The translations under genes were made by a program, and so were the position numbers. From Eutreptiella sp. 'Long Island Sound 2002' (Eukaryota > Euglenozoa > Euglenophyceae > Eutreptiales > Eutreptiaceae), in NCBI GenBank assembly GCA_964036045.1, contig OZ038400.1:18633226-18697225 (forward strand): 64,000 nt of DNA, read 5' to 3'. Shown here one piece after another: positions 45,701 through 55,344 of the stretch. Under the pieces are notes generated by a model, which worked only from the letters and a program-made list of their open reading frames with translations, was not told the origin of the DNA and did not search any database. The first letter of the stretch is position 1. Every line of letters starts with the position of its first letter.

Positions 45701-47677
45701 GTGTACTGAAGATGCACAGGATTTTCTGGAGAACTCTGATACGCATGAAAAATGTGACTTCCCCCCCCCCCACCCTCACCCCACCCCAATCCACTTTGGC
45801 TGCTACCCCTCCCCCCCCTGGAGGGTCAATTTTTCCCTCACAATTTTTTTTATTGTATTTGTATGTTCGGTTAAAGAGTATGAAAGTATGGTCGAGCAGA
45901 TGAATATCCCCAGGGGCAGAAAACGCGGCAGACCCGACGACTGGAGAGCACAATGGACCATCAACCGGCCACGTACAGGAGGTGCATGCAAAACATCATC
46001 ACGCTAGAGACGCCAGACAGGCCACTCTCCTTTGCACACTGCAGACTCTTTCGCTTTTACTGTTCTTCCCATTTCGATGCCCCAGTGGCGTGGCAGTTCT
46101 TGACACTGCATGAGTGAATGACAGGCTACAGATGAGTTTCAAATAGATGTCCCACCACCGTTGGTGGTATGCGACCCAGGCATCGCACGGGGCAACATAT
46201 GTTGTACTTACACTGTCATTGCTGATCCGGCCCGTCTGGCCGAGCACTTGTGAGTCTGAGACAATAAAAAAGTATTTGTATGTTCGGTTAAAGAGTTTTT
46301 CGCCCCGGCCACCCCCCCCCCCCCCGGCCGGACCCCCCTCCAGCGCACTCCCCCTCCCCGGCACCCCCAAAAGGTCTCGTCTTAGTTCAAGCGCCCCCCC
46401 CCCCCCATCCGCTGATTCATATCCCTTGGAGACGGAATGCACCGTATGCGCATTTCGAACCGCTTGGGGGTGTACCTCGTGGCAGGACCGCTAGGGGGAT
46501 TGGACCAGGAAGTGGTTTGCCGGAAGCTGTTTTGGACGTCCTCATTGGACCCACGTAGCCGCGTAGAAAGGGGCTGTGACCGCACACAATGCACCCAAAA
46601 CACCGGGAGATTGCACGGCATCAGACCCCCCCCCCCCTTTGACCCCCCCCCCCAGGCGGGTTGGGGGGGGGGGCGTCACTTGGCCGGAAACGCCAAGGCG
46701 CTGAAGAAAATTCTTTTTCGGTTGTACTGGAACTGGTGCAGTCTTAGTGGTACCATCGTGTGGTGCAATCTGCCCCCCCCCCCCCCCTTGAGGGGGAACT
46801 GTCACGTTGTGACTGCCCCCCTTTGTCACGACCGTCACGACATTGGGGGGGATTTCAAGGGAAGGGGGGGGGGATACAGCCGCATGGTCCCCCGAAGGAG
46901 AGAGGGGCTGTTGTTCTGATTCTGAATTATGAAATGTGCAAATCGCACGCAAATGGGTGCACCCCCCCCCCCCTCGCAAGAGCAATGCCCATGTCAGAGA
47001 GAGCCACGGCAGGTGTTGTTCCCTCAACTTATGGAGGCATGTCCTACTCGGCCCTTTAGAAATCCGCCCCCGTGTCAGAGCAACGGTCGGTGTTGTTGCC
47101 ATCGAATTTCTGGGACGTTGGTATTGCTGTTGCAAAAGGGGGGGGGGGGGGCATGCGGCATTGGAAGGCACGCGCGACAAATGCCAAACGCTTGCCCCCC
47201 ACCGACTCCTGCGGCCAAGCATCTCGAGTATACATCAACACCACATCCGAAGGGCCTCGAGGCTCCCGGAGCTTCGAGGTGCTTCGAGGGTCCGGTCATT
47301 TCGGTCACGAAGGTGAGCGGCCCTTTGGGCGTGTTTTTGTATCAAAGTGTGCCATTTCTGATACACAGGGGGGGGGGGGGGGGAGGTCCGCATTAATTCG
47401 CAGTTTGTCGCAATTTTCACAATTTCCCGCAATTTTCGCAATTGGTTTTTGCGTGTCCCCCTCGTGTGCGTGTTGGTGCCCCGTGTGCCCCGTGTGCGGA
47501 GGTGGTGCTTCGGGGGGTTTGGTAAGGCACCGCAATTGTCCCGCGATTTGTAGCGCTTGGATTCGACGCTCCCTGACCGCACCCCCCCCCCCCCTGCGGA
47601 TGTGCCTGTTCATGACCTTGTGTCCCCCCCCTTTTGTTGTTGTGACGCCCCTCGACCGCCTCGCCACACGTCCGCAG
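39713..47677 (+). other. Gene 2 intron 1 (about 7.97 kb)
   Basis: GT at 39713 and AG (GTCCGCAG) at 47677, both flanks phase 0. It contains the 21-bp minisatellite, then about 2.6 kb of unique sequence (45060-47677) with an A11 run at about 45500, a (GT)n tract near 45679, many poly-C/G tracts and a 25-bp exact repeat at 45855-45879 and 46272-46296. No other exon was recognised. Confidence 0.65.
39840..45055 (+). repeat. 21-bp minisatellite, about 248 units (in gene 2 intron 1)
   Basis: 21-bp units with core GACGGCGGTTGGAGGGTAA plus a variable dinucleotide (TC, TG or CG types, sometimes AGCC). Since 21 is a multiple of 3 and the unit has no stop in most frames, several frames stay open for 400-1500 codons on both strands. 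They are artefacts of the repeat. Two higher-order copies are clear: a block near 41586-42020 recurs 714 bp (34 units) later, and a block with GGTACTCGACGG (41016) recurs 2394 bp (114 units) later. Confidence 0.97.
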
Positions 47678-48010
47678 GACGCGGGACTGACGCACCCGAA
47701 CTTCACGCGGCAGATGGACGCCTCCGTGTACACGTGGGGCGCCCTCGAGCACCGCCTGTTCCTCAAGACGCACTTCGACGTCCAGTCGCGCATCCTGCGC
47801 TGGTGGGACGTCCTGCCCAAGCGCCGCGAGGGCCACCGCGTGACCATCAGCAAGGCCACGTACCTGCGCCTCTTTGGCACCATCGCCCTCGAGCTCCGCG
47901 CCCTCGCGCACTACCCGCCCGAGCACCGCTGGCGGTTGCTGGAGGCCGACTGGGCGTACGACGCCAAGAGCGCCGACGCCGAGGCCATGGACTGCGATGA
48001 GTTCTACGAG
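47678..48010 (+). CDS. Gene 2, exon 2: conserved helical domain (first part)
   Basis: 111 residues from GAC after the acceptor at 47677 to GAG|GTGGCC at 48010. The frame continues past the donor for a while, but ending here lets exon 3 join as MDCDEFYE|AMYDFVDTW. That restores a pattern I know from many protist proteins: a short helix starting with IS-X-Y, a DWXXD segment, then MD-X3-F followed by a segment with W about 11 residues after F, and an EYXXFL-like end. Visible parts are VTISKATYLRLFGTIALE, LLEADWAYDAKSADAEAM and HFDVQSRILRWWDVLPKR. GC3 is almost 100%. The domain has no assigned biochemical role that I can state. Confidence 0.8.
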
Positions 48011-48410
48011 GTGGCCCTGCGTCTGGGACCCGGACGTCCCTCCCCGGGGCATCGCCGGGGGGGGAGGGGCTCCAACGGGAATGTGCGCGACAGTTACAGA
48101 AGCGGTTGCTGCCGAGCACTGCAGCGGCGGCGGGCGGTTTTTGGCGGTTGCAGATGTGGTTGGGGTGTCGATGACTGCCCGTGTAAAGGGCGGCCGTGGT
48201 GAGTGGGCGCGCGGGGGTGGGGGGGCGGGGGTCCCCCTGGGGTCCCACACACTTGTGGTGCAGCGCTGGCCGAGGTCCATCCGCACCAATGTCCGACCGG
48301 GGGGACTCAGCCCCACACCGTGAGGCATCCGGTCCGTCCCCAGTGATACACTTGAGTGTCCAGGAGGTGACAGGCAGGGCTGTCCTTAAAAACCCAGAGT
48401 TTGTTTTTGT

Positions 48411-48434
48411 TAAGGGTTAGGGTTAGGGTTAGGG
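48411..48434 (+). repeat. Interstitial telomere-like repeat (TTAGGG)3
   Basis: Three perfect TTAGGG units plus a partial one, inside intron 2 of gene 2. The orientation is opposite to the CCCTAA tract at 16256-16282. Confidence 0.85.
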
Positions 48435-48454
48435 TCTGCCAAGGACTGCCCCTA

Positions 48455-48725
48455 GGGACCACCAACCGCCAACCGCCAACCGCTGCCAACTGCCGACCGC
48501 CGACCGCCAACCGACAACCGCCAACAGTCACCAACCATCACCAATCGCCAACCGCCACCAACCACCAGCCGCCAACCCCCATCAACCGCCACCAACCGCC
48601 AACCACCAACCGGCACCAACCACCACCAACCGCCAACCGCCACCAACCGCCACTAAGCACCACCAAGCGCCAACTGCCAATCGCCAACCGCCACCCACCA
48701 CCTGCCGCCAACCGCCGGAGGGCAG
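48455..48725 (+). repeat. CCAACCGCC-rich degenerate minisatellite (intron 2)
   Basis: Irregular 7- to 10-bp units around CCAACCGCC and CCACCAA. CCAACCGCC is also the core of the minus strand of the 21-bp satellite in intron 1, so neighbouring introns carry the same motif in opposite orientation. Confidence 0.8.
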
Positions 48726-48883
48726 CAGTAAGTGGCGAGAGGCCAACAGGCGCGGCCGGCTGCAGACAGCAACGCAACACAACCAGGGGTTATGCCAACC
48801 CCCCACCGCCACCCCCCCATCCCCCCTTTGCACATGCAGTGCCCCCCCCCCCCCCCTCCACCCACACTGCTCCCGTGCTGCAG

Positions 48884-51586
48884 GCCATGTACGACTTCGT
48901 CGACACGTGGGTGCCCTCGCTGGAGGCGTCGGAGTACTGTGACCTGCTGGACCGCCTGGAAGCGCGGTGCATGGCGAAGGTGAGGGCGGTCGCGGGGTCA
49001 CGCGTGATGGACTTCTGGCACGCCCAGCCCGGGTCGCCGCACCGCCGCTTCCTGCAGAAGGGCAGTGGCACTGGCGGTGCTGGCTCCCCCCGGGCCTCCT
49101 CCCTCAGCTCGCCTCGTGGGTCGCCACACGGGCCAGCCAAGGCGCCGGGCCCGGCAAAGCCTCCGCCGGGGACCGCGCTGCAGGCGTCGCCGCAGGGCTC
49201 CCCCCGCTCCGGACCGGGGAAGCCAGAGGCCCTGGGGGCGCCGGGGCGTGGCTTCAAGGCGTCCGAGCGGGGCCCGGCCACCGCGGAGCGCGCGGCAGAT
49301 GGGGCCGGTGCGGGGGTGGACGCCAAAGTGGTCACGCGTGACGCCGCGGCCGTCTCGCATGGCGCATCAAGTGTGACGCGGGTCAGCAGCGGCCCGGCGG
49401 CGGGCGGGCACGGCCCGGTCATGGGGCAGCAGATACTCCGTGGGGGAGGCCGGGCTCCCGGCGGGAACCTGCGGCGGAGTGCGACGACGGGGCGGTGGCG
49501 GGAGGTGCGGGAGGCGGAAGGCTACGGGAAGGCGGGCGGGCTCGCGGTGGACATTGCGGCGGCGCTGGCCGCGAGGGACGCGGGGCTCGACGGGGAGGAC
49601 TACTGGCACGCCGGGGGGGCGCTGATGGACTGGAGGAGGAATTGCAGCGCGGGCGGGGGGGGGCACCCGGGCACGGCCGGGGGTGCGGCCAGAGGGGCTG
49701 CTCAGGCCGCGTCGCGGGCTGCTGCCCATGCGGACGGGCATGCGGAGGGAAGTGGAACTGTTGCCGCGGATGTCGCAGGGGATGTCGCGGGGGATGTCGC
49801 GGGGGATGTCGCCGTCGAGGGGAGTGCGGCCGCATTTGGGTGTCCATTTGGGGAGGCAAGCGCAGAGGCGACCGCAGACGCCGTTGGGAGAGTAGCCGGG
49901 CGGGCGGGTGCAGGGGTAAGCGAGGCTGCCGCCGGGGCTGTGGCTTGGGATGTGGCTGGAGCCCCCCCCCGGGCCGCAGCAGCGGACCCCCATGGGCTGT
50001 TGGTTGGGGAGGTCGTGGGGCGTGGGGCCGGGGCCGGGCAGGCGACCGCGGGTGCGGCGGCGGCGGCGGCGCCCGGACCGGCCTCGACAGGCAGAGGCGG
50101 CCTCGCCGACGGGGACGCCGACGGGGCGTCCGAGGGGCAGGCGAGCGCGGACTCGGAGATGAAGCGCCGCTGGCGAGGCTGGGAGCCGGGGGCGGGGGAG
50201 TTCACGGACTCCACTATGTCGGCCTGGGCCAGCACGCCCCGCGCCCCCCTGAGCCCCGGCCCCGGCCCCCGCGCGCCCCGCGGGCCGTCCCGCCCGGCGC
50301 CGCGCGGCGGCCGGAAGGACCGCCGCGGCGACGGGCGGCCGGGCCCGGCGCCGCCGGCGGAGGGGGCGGACCGGCCCGCCCTCCGGCTCCTGAGGCGGCC
50401 CTCGTTCCGGGAGGCCACGATGCCGGCGGAGGACCGGTGGCTCACGAAGCACAGCCCCGGGCCGCGGCAGGTCCTGCGGCCGCCGGCCATTTCGCTGGGG
50501 GCGGTGGCGCGGGCCGCGGACGTCCTGTACTTCGGCGGCGCCGGGGCCGAGGGCGGCGCGGCGCGCGCCGGGGCCTACCGGCTCCCCATGGCCCTGGACG
50601 ACGTGTTGGTGTGCGGGGGCGGCGACGGGGCGGTGGAGGGGGGGCCCGGCCGGCGCGCCAGCGCCTCCTCCGCCGCGTCGGCCGAAGGCGCTGGGGCGGC
50701 CCGCAGCCCAAGCCCCGAGGGCGACCCGGCCCTTCGGCGGCTGAACATCTTCCACCGCCGCCGGAGCACTCTGGGCCGCGCGGTGCACTGGGGCGCGCCC
50801 GACCCGCCGCCGGACGCCGCGGCCGACCCGCCCCCGGCGGCCGCGCCCGGCGCCTCGTGTCCCTCGCCCGACCCCCCGCCCCCGGCGCTGCGGCAGTGGA
50901 ACGGCCGGACGTTCCACTCCGCCTCCGGCCCCGCGGCCGCGGCCTCCGCTGCGCCGCCGGCCCCGGACGCCCTCCTGCTTGCCGCCGCGGCAGCGGCCGC
51001 GGCGGCGCAGTCGGAGCCGGGGCGCCGCGCCGACGGGCGGTTCGGCGGGTACGAGGCCGCGCATCGGCCCAAAGTCGCGGTGCCGGGCCCGCTCCTCACC
51101 GACCCGGCGGCGGGGGTGCGCGCGTGGCGCGCCGCGTATCGGGCGAAGCACCCCGCGACACCCGACCCCAGCCCCGCGCTGTCCGCGACGACGCAAGGCC
51201 CGGACGCGGACTCCACCGACGACGTGGACTCCGCCGACGCTGCGGAGCCGGGCGCGGCGCCAGCGGAGCCGGAAGCCGCCGCCGCGGCGCCGGAAGCGGC
51301 AGGCCAGGGCCGCCAGGAACCAGAAGTCACAGTGGTCGTCCCGACCGCAAGTCTGCTCCCCACGGACGACGTCTCGGCATCGGACTCGAAGGACCTGTGG
51401 CTGCCCAGCGAGGCCCCGCAAGGGGAGGCCGGGTCCGAGGACGGCACCCGGTCCCCGCAGTCGGGGCGGAGTGACGATGTGCTCTCGGGGGGAGCGTGGC
51501 GCGCGCTGTTTGAGGAGGAGGACCGCTGCGCCGCCGCGGCGCCGGACCCCGAGCCCGTGGGGCCGCACGACTGCGTGCCCTCGTAG
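48884..51586 (+). CDS. Gene 2, exon 3: end of conserved domain and long Ala/Pro-rich tail
   Basis: Begins AMYDFVDTWVPSLEASEYCD, completing the domain started in exon 2 (TW, then an EYCDLL end). Read as one exon it encodes 900 residues to TAG 51584. An alternative donor AAG|GTGAGG at 48980 is strong, so the exon may be split. The C-terminal 480 residues are Ala/Pro/Gly-rich and probably disordered, with ordered-looking pieces such as REATMPAEDRWLTKHSPGPR, LRRLNIFHRRRSTLGRAVHW and GGAWRALFEEEDRC. GC3 is near 100% except at about 49650-50150, where it falls and the sequence reads like a GDVA repeat; that part may be an unrecognised intron. Function unknown. The complete protein would be about 1300 residues. 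Confidence 0.65.
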   Translation, partial: AMYDFVDTWVPSLEASEYCDLLDRLEARCMAKVRAVAGSRVMDFWHAQPGSPHRRFLQKGSGTGGAGSPRASSLSSPRGSPHGPAKAPGPAKPPPGTALQASPQGSPRSGPGKPEALGAPGRGFKASERGPATAERAADGAGAGVDAKVVTRDAAAVSHGASSVTRVSSGPAAGGHGPVMGQQILRGGGRAPGGNLRRSATTGRWREVREAEGYGKAGGLAVDIAAALAARDAGLDGEDYWHAGGALMDWRRNCSAGGGGHPGTAGGAARGAAQAASRAAAHADGHAEGSGTVAADVAGDVAGDVAGDVAVEGSAAAFGCPFGEASAEATADAVGRVAGRAGAGVSEAAAGAVAWDVAGAPPRAAAADPHGLLVGEVVGRGAGAGQATAGAAAAAAPGPASTGRGGLADGDADGASEGQASADSEMKRRWRGWEPGAGEFTDSTMSAWASTPRAPLSPGPGPRAPRGPSRPAPRGGRKDRRGDGRPGPAPPAEGADRPALRLLRRPSFREATMPAEDRWLTKHSPGPRQVLRPPAISLGAVARAADVLYFGGAGAEGGAARAGAYRLPMALDDVLVCGGGDGAVEGGPGRRASASSAASAEGAGAARSPSPEGDPALRRLNIFHRRRSTLGRAVHWGAPDPPPDAAADPPPAAAPGASCPSPDPPPPALRQWNGRTFHSASGPAAAASAAPPAPDALLLAAAAAAAAAQSEPGRRADGRFGGYEAAHRPKVAVPGPLLTDPAAGVRAWRAAYRAKHPATPDPSPALSATTQGPDADSTDDVDSADAAEPGAAPAEPEAAAAAPEAAGQGRQEPEVTVVVPTASLLPTDDVSASDSKDLWLPSEAPQGEAGSEDGTRSPQSGRSDDVLSGGAWRALFEEEDRCAAAAPDPEPVGPHDCVPS

Positions 51587-51767
51587 TGTGTGTGTGTGCG
51601 CGCGCGCGCAGTGTCTGTCTGTCACGTCTCGCGACATTCTACCCGCTGACCCCGTCCATTCCCGCATCTCTTTAACTTGAACCATTGTAAATAGCCCAGC
51701 ACTATCCAAACGCGCAATGCACCCGGTGCAGGCACATGCACAGCGTGTACCCTGGCACCCACGAGAG
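51587..51767 (+). other. 3' flank of gene 2 with (GT)n(GC)n tract
   Basis: An alternating purine-pyrimidine run at 51587-51611 (GT then GC), a classic Z-DNA-prone composition, directly after the stop codon. An A/T-richer stretch at 51665-51700 contains TTGTAAATAG and is the likely poly(A) region. No canonical AATAAA was seen. Confidence 0.5.
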
Positions 51768-52215
51768 GCAACCGTGTCACCAACCGTGTCACGCATGTCA
51801 ACCGTGTCACGCGTGTCGGCCGTGTCACGCGTGTCAACCGTGTCACGCGTGTCATCCGTGTCACGTGTGTCTGCCATGTCACGCGTGTCAACCGTGTCAC
51901 GCGTGTCATCCGTGTCACGTGTGTCTGCCATGTCACGCGTGTCAACCGTGTCACGCGTGTCGGCCGTGTCACGCGTGTCATGCGTGTCACGCGTGTCGGC
52001 CATGCCACGCGGGTCAACCGTGTCACGTGTGTCTGCCATGTCACACGTCTCAACCATGTCACGCGTGTCAACCGTGTCACGCGTGTCAACCGTGTCACGC
52101 GTGTCAACCGTGTCACGCGTGTCAACCGTGTCACGCGTGTCAACCGTGTCACGCGTGTCAACCGTGTCACGTGTGTCGGCCGTGTCACGCATGTCAACCG
52201 TGTCACGAACACACA
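51768..52215 (+). repeat. 18-bp minisatellite downstream of gene 2
   Basis: About 24 units of 18 bp based on GTCAACCGTGTCACGCGT, with variants containing GGCCGTG, ATCCGTG and TGCCATG. Open in several frames on both strands because 18 is a multiple of 3. On the minus strand it supports a Thr/Arg/Asp-rich frame fused to the antisense of gene 2, which I reject. Confidence 0.95.
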
Positions 52216-54160
52216 TTTGCCCGAATCCCCCTGTTTGCGGAGTCATTCAGTGCGTGTCCCCCCCACAGATAGTGAGGGCGTGAGCTTGTGAGCCCCATCC
52301 ACGTTTTCGGACGGTGCAGTAATACAGAGGCCCGAGAGCCCTGTGCCCTTGTTTGATATCATGCCCTTCACTTGCCCTCGCGGAACTGACCCTTGAGCAC
52401 GTAAGTCAAACTTTCGATTGCGGAGGGGGGGAGGGGCGGGTCCGTTGAACCCCCCAAAACTGGGGAGGAGGGTCTCGTCGCCATTCAGCCCGCCACCACC
52501 ACAGGGGGGGGGGCAATAGGCGACCGGGGGCTGCGAGGCCCACACCCGCGTGCCCTTGTAGCAGCCCCCCATCCGACCACAGGCCTCAGGGGCCACCTCC
52601 ACCGGCGGCGTGCACGGCCGCATGCCACAAGGCCCGCCCCTCCCCATCGCCCCGGACCCGCCGGTCAGTGCTCCGTCGCCCTGACCTCGGGCGCCTCCAA
52701 CACTTTTCCGGACCCCCTCGTTTCGCTGTTTGTGAAGTTTGGGGTCCGGTGAACGGGGCCGTTTGTGAGAGCAGAGGACGGGGGGTGGGGGGGGGTCCGG
52801 CCTGGGGCTCTGCCCGGAAGCCCCGGTCCGTTCCGAGGCCCACGCCGGACGCCCGCGGCCGTGTGCCCGCGGGGGCCCGTCCCTCTGTGTCCCGTTCGTT
52901 TGTGGGGCGCGTGCGCTCGCGTCCGTTATACTTCTGTTTTGGGGGGGGGGGGTGCGTGTGCGGCCGCGGAAGTGGAAGGGGCGGTGGCCAAGGGGATGCT
53001 GCGGACCGGCATGCGGCGCCCGCCGCTGGGGCAGCCCCCGTGGGGGGCACCATCCGGACCGGCGCCGGCGTGTGTCGGTGTTCCAGTCGGGGGCGGGGGA
53101 GGGGAGGGGGGGTACACCCGGTGGTCGCGGGTTCGAATCCCAAGACCCCAGACCTCAGACCCCACAAAGTTCCATGCGACCAACGCCGGGGAGGCACTGG
53201 CCTCTGAACACTCCCAAAGACCCCGTGGCCGAGAGAGTACACCCGAAGGGGGCCACCACATCCCGCCACATCCAGCACAGCCCCGGCACACCAACGACGG
53301 GGCTCCACGAACGCGGAAACGACACCAGCAGGAGCACCGGCCGCAGCGGCCGACAGAACGCAGCGACCCGACGCAACATGCGGAGGGAAGACCGGGTGAC
53401 TGTCCAGGGCCCCGTAAAGAAACAACAACCCGACGGAATGTCACACAGGGGGGGGGGGGGGGGAGGCGATGGTTGACAACACGTGAACAGCACCACATCC
53501 GTCACCGACTTCCATGCGTCCGTTTGCGTCGGGTTCAAGTGTTGAAGGGCGTCTGTGATGGGGTTTCCCTCTCGGCCGGCCTATCCCACGGGGGGTGAGG
53601 GGGTGGGGGGGTGGGGGCGATTGGCGAAGGATGCCGCAGCCCCGGGGCGTTTGGCGGCGCAGGGGAAGGGGGAGTGTTCAGTGGACTAGGGCGTCCATCG
53701 GGGGGACAGGGGGAGGGGCACACGGGCAGTCGAGGGGCGAGGGTGTCGCTTGATGCGTCGGTGGCGGTGTGCACTTCACGGGTCTGAATGGCCGACTGAT
53801 CGGGCCCACGGCAGAACTTTTCAGGGCACACCATTTGGCTCAGCGGAAGGCGCTCGTGGCCATGTCACTGAAGAGCGGTTTGTTCTGAATGCGGTGGGTT
53901 GCCCCCTTGCCCCGGATCGGGGGAAGGGCAGCATCCCACGGCGCGGGGCTGTGGGTGTGTGTTGTGCAGGGGAAGCGCAGGGGCCTGACTTTCCCGCATA
54001 CCCCCCCCCTTGCGCATGCACGGCCTTGTCTAAGCAACGGGGGTGGGCGTTGAATCGCTGTTTTGGCCTGATTTCTGGGACCGCGGCCGTGCTTGCGCAA
54101 GGGGGGGGGGGGTACCCAGGGAGGGAGGGCGAGCAGCATCAATGTTTTTCGTGCCTGCAG
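52216..54160. other. Region without a recognised gene
   Basis: Unique, GC-rich, with poly-G/C tracts near 52505, 52938, 53447, 54001 and 54103. One B-box-like motif, GGGTTCGAATCCC, lies at 53129-53141; no partner A box or cloverleaf was found. Several open frames of 100-280 codons overlap on both strands without recognisable domains. Confidence 0.4.
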
Positions 54161-54312
54161 GCCTCTGGCGGCGACCGCTGGCAGAGGCTGTACTCGACTT
54201 CTGGGACGTGGTCCGGGACCGTCCTCCTCTGTCCTTTGCACTGCAGAAAGGCGCCCAGTGCAGGCGGAACAGGCTTCTGTCTTTGTTCTGCTTTGCACTT
54301 GACGAGATGTAG
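54161..54312 (+). CDS. Possible terminal exon of an unidentified gene
   Basis: Follows an acceptor-like tract (TTTTTCGTGCCTGCAG, ending 54160) and reads LWRRPLAEAVLDFWDVVRD, RPPLSFALQKGAQ and RRNRLLSLFCFALDEM before TAG 54310. The composition is protein-like, with an amphipathic helix pattern. No upstream exon with a matching phase was identified, and the family is not recognised. Confidence 0.28.
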
Positions 54313-55344
54313 TGCACTCAGGCCGGCTTTTGTAGTGCCCTGTTTGTCGCGTCGACCGTGTGTGGGTTTTGGATTGGGTTTTGGGTTTTGGTTTTGGGTT
54401 TTGGATCAGAATGAAATGGGGAATTCAAAAATGCCCCCAAAACGGAGAAAAAATTTCCACTGCCCCCCCCCCCCCCTTTCCCGGACCCCCCCCCGCCCAC
54501 GCCGCGTGGGTTGGTGTCTAGAACTGAACTATATACCCCCCCTTGGGCGTTGCTGGAGGGGGGTCTGGGAAGGTGTGGGCCTGTTGGAGCGGCCGAATGG
54601 GGCAGTCTACACGGCGCGCCGGCGGGCCATGGCGTGCAGCGCGCCGGCCCCCGGGTGCGCAGCACCCACGGACATCCCTCGGCGCCCCGGCCCACGGACC
54701 CCCCATTTGGCTGTGCAGTGCGGTCCCCTGCGCTTTGGAGCGACACGCCCCTGCAGTGCAGTGCAGTGGAGCAGAAGGAGGTCTGAAATGAGAGACTGGG
54801 CAGAGATGGGCTGCACGGCAGAAGGGCCGCACTTCCTGACCCTGTGATCCAGGCAGGGCGTCACAGGGCGGCGCCCTGCACTGCCACAACAGAACAATCC
54901 CGAAAGACGGAGTTCACAAGTCAACAGTGAACAACAAAACGTCATGACAATGGTCCTCAACGGCCAAAGCGTGGAGCCACGGACATCCATTGGAATAGGG
55001 CTGCCTCAATGCCCCGTTGCATTCATTTTATGTAAGACCCCCTCCATTTTGAAGAACTGTAGAAGGCCACAGTCTTGACTCTGTGAATCAACGACAACCC
55101 AGAGCAAAGGCAACAGATCTGGTGACTGCCATCTTCAATGGCACTGTCCACCGTCGTGGGACCTGATTGACGCACGCACACCCATTTGACTGGTCGTAGG
55201 CGGAAGGCCACGCCAAGCGGATCTGGCTTAGCTGAGGGACCGGTGTTGCGCTGTGCTGACCATCCCAATGAGCACCCCCCCAAAAAGCCCATGCAACAGC
55301 ACCACAACACCCGAGCAGCTGCCGATTCTTCGTGGCGTCTGGAG
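54313..55344. other. Region without a recognised gene
   Basis: Contains a TTTTGGG-type repeat (54365-54405), a C-run at about 54465 and unique sequence up to the 62-bp array. No coding region supported. Confidence 0.4.

Larger units (their letters stand above)
48011..48883 (+). other. Gene 2 intron 2 (873 bp)
   Basis: GT at 48011 and acceptor TCCCGTGCTGCAG ending at 48883, phase 0 on both sides. It contains a short TTAGGG array and a CCAACCGCC-rich repeat. Confidence 0.7.

Noticed and set aside
49367-52246. 959-codon minus-strand frame with Asp/Thr/Arg repeats
   Set aside because: Antisense of gene 2 exon 3 joined to the 18-bp satellite; GC3 favours the plus frame.
53100-53160. tRNA gene at the GGGTTCGAATCCC B box
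   Set aside because: No A box, acceptor stem or anticodon arm upstream; the flank is a G-rich tract.
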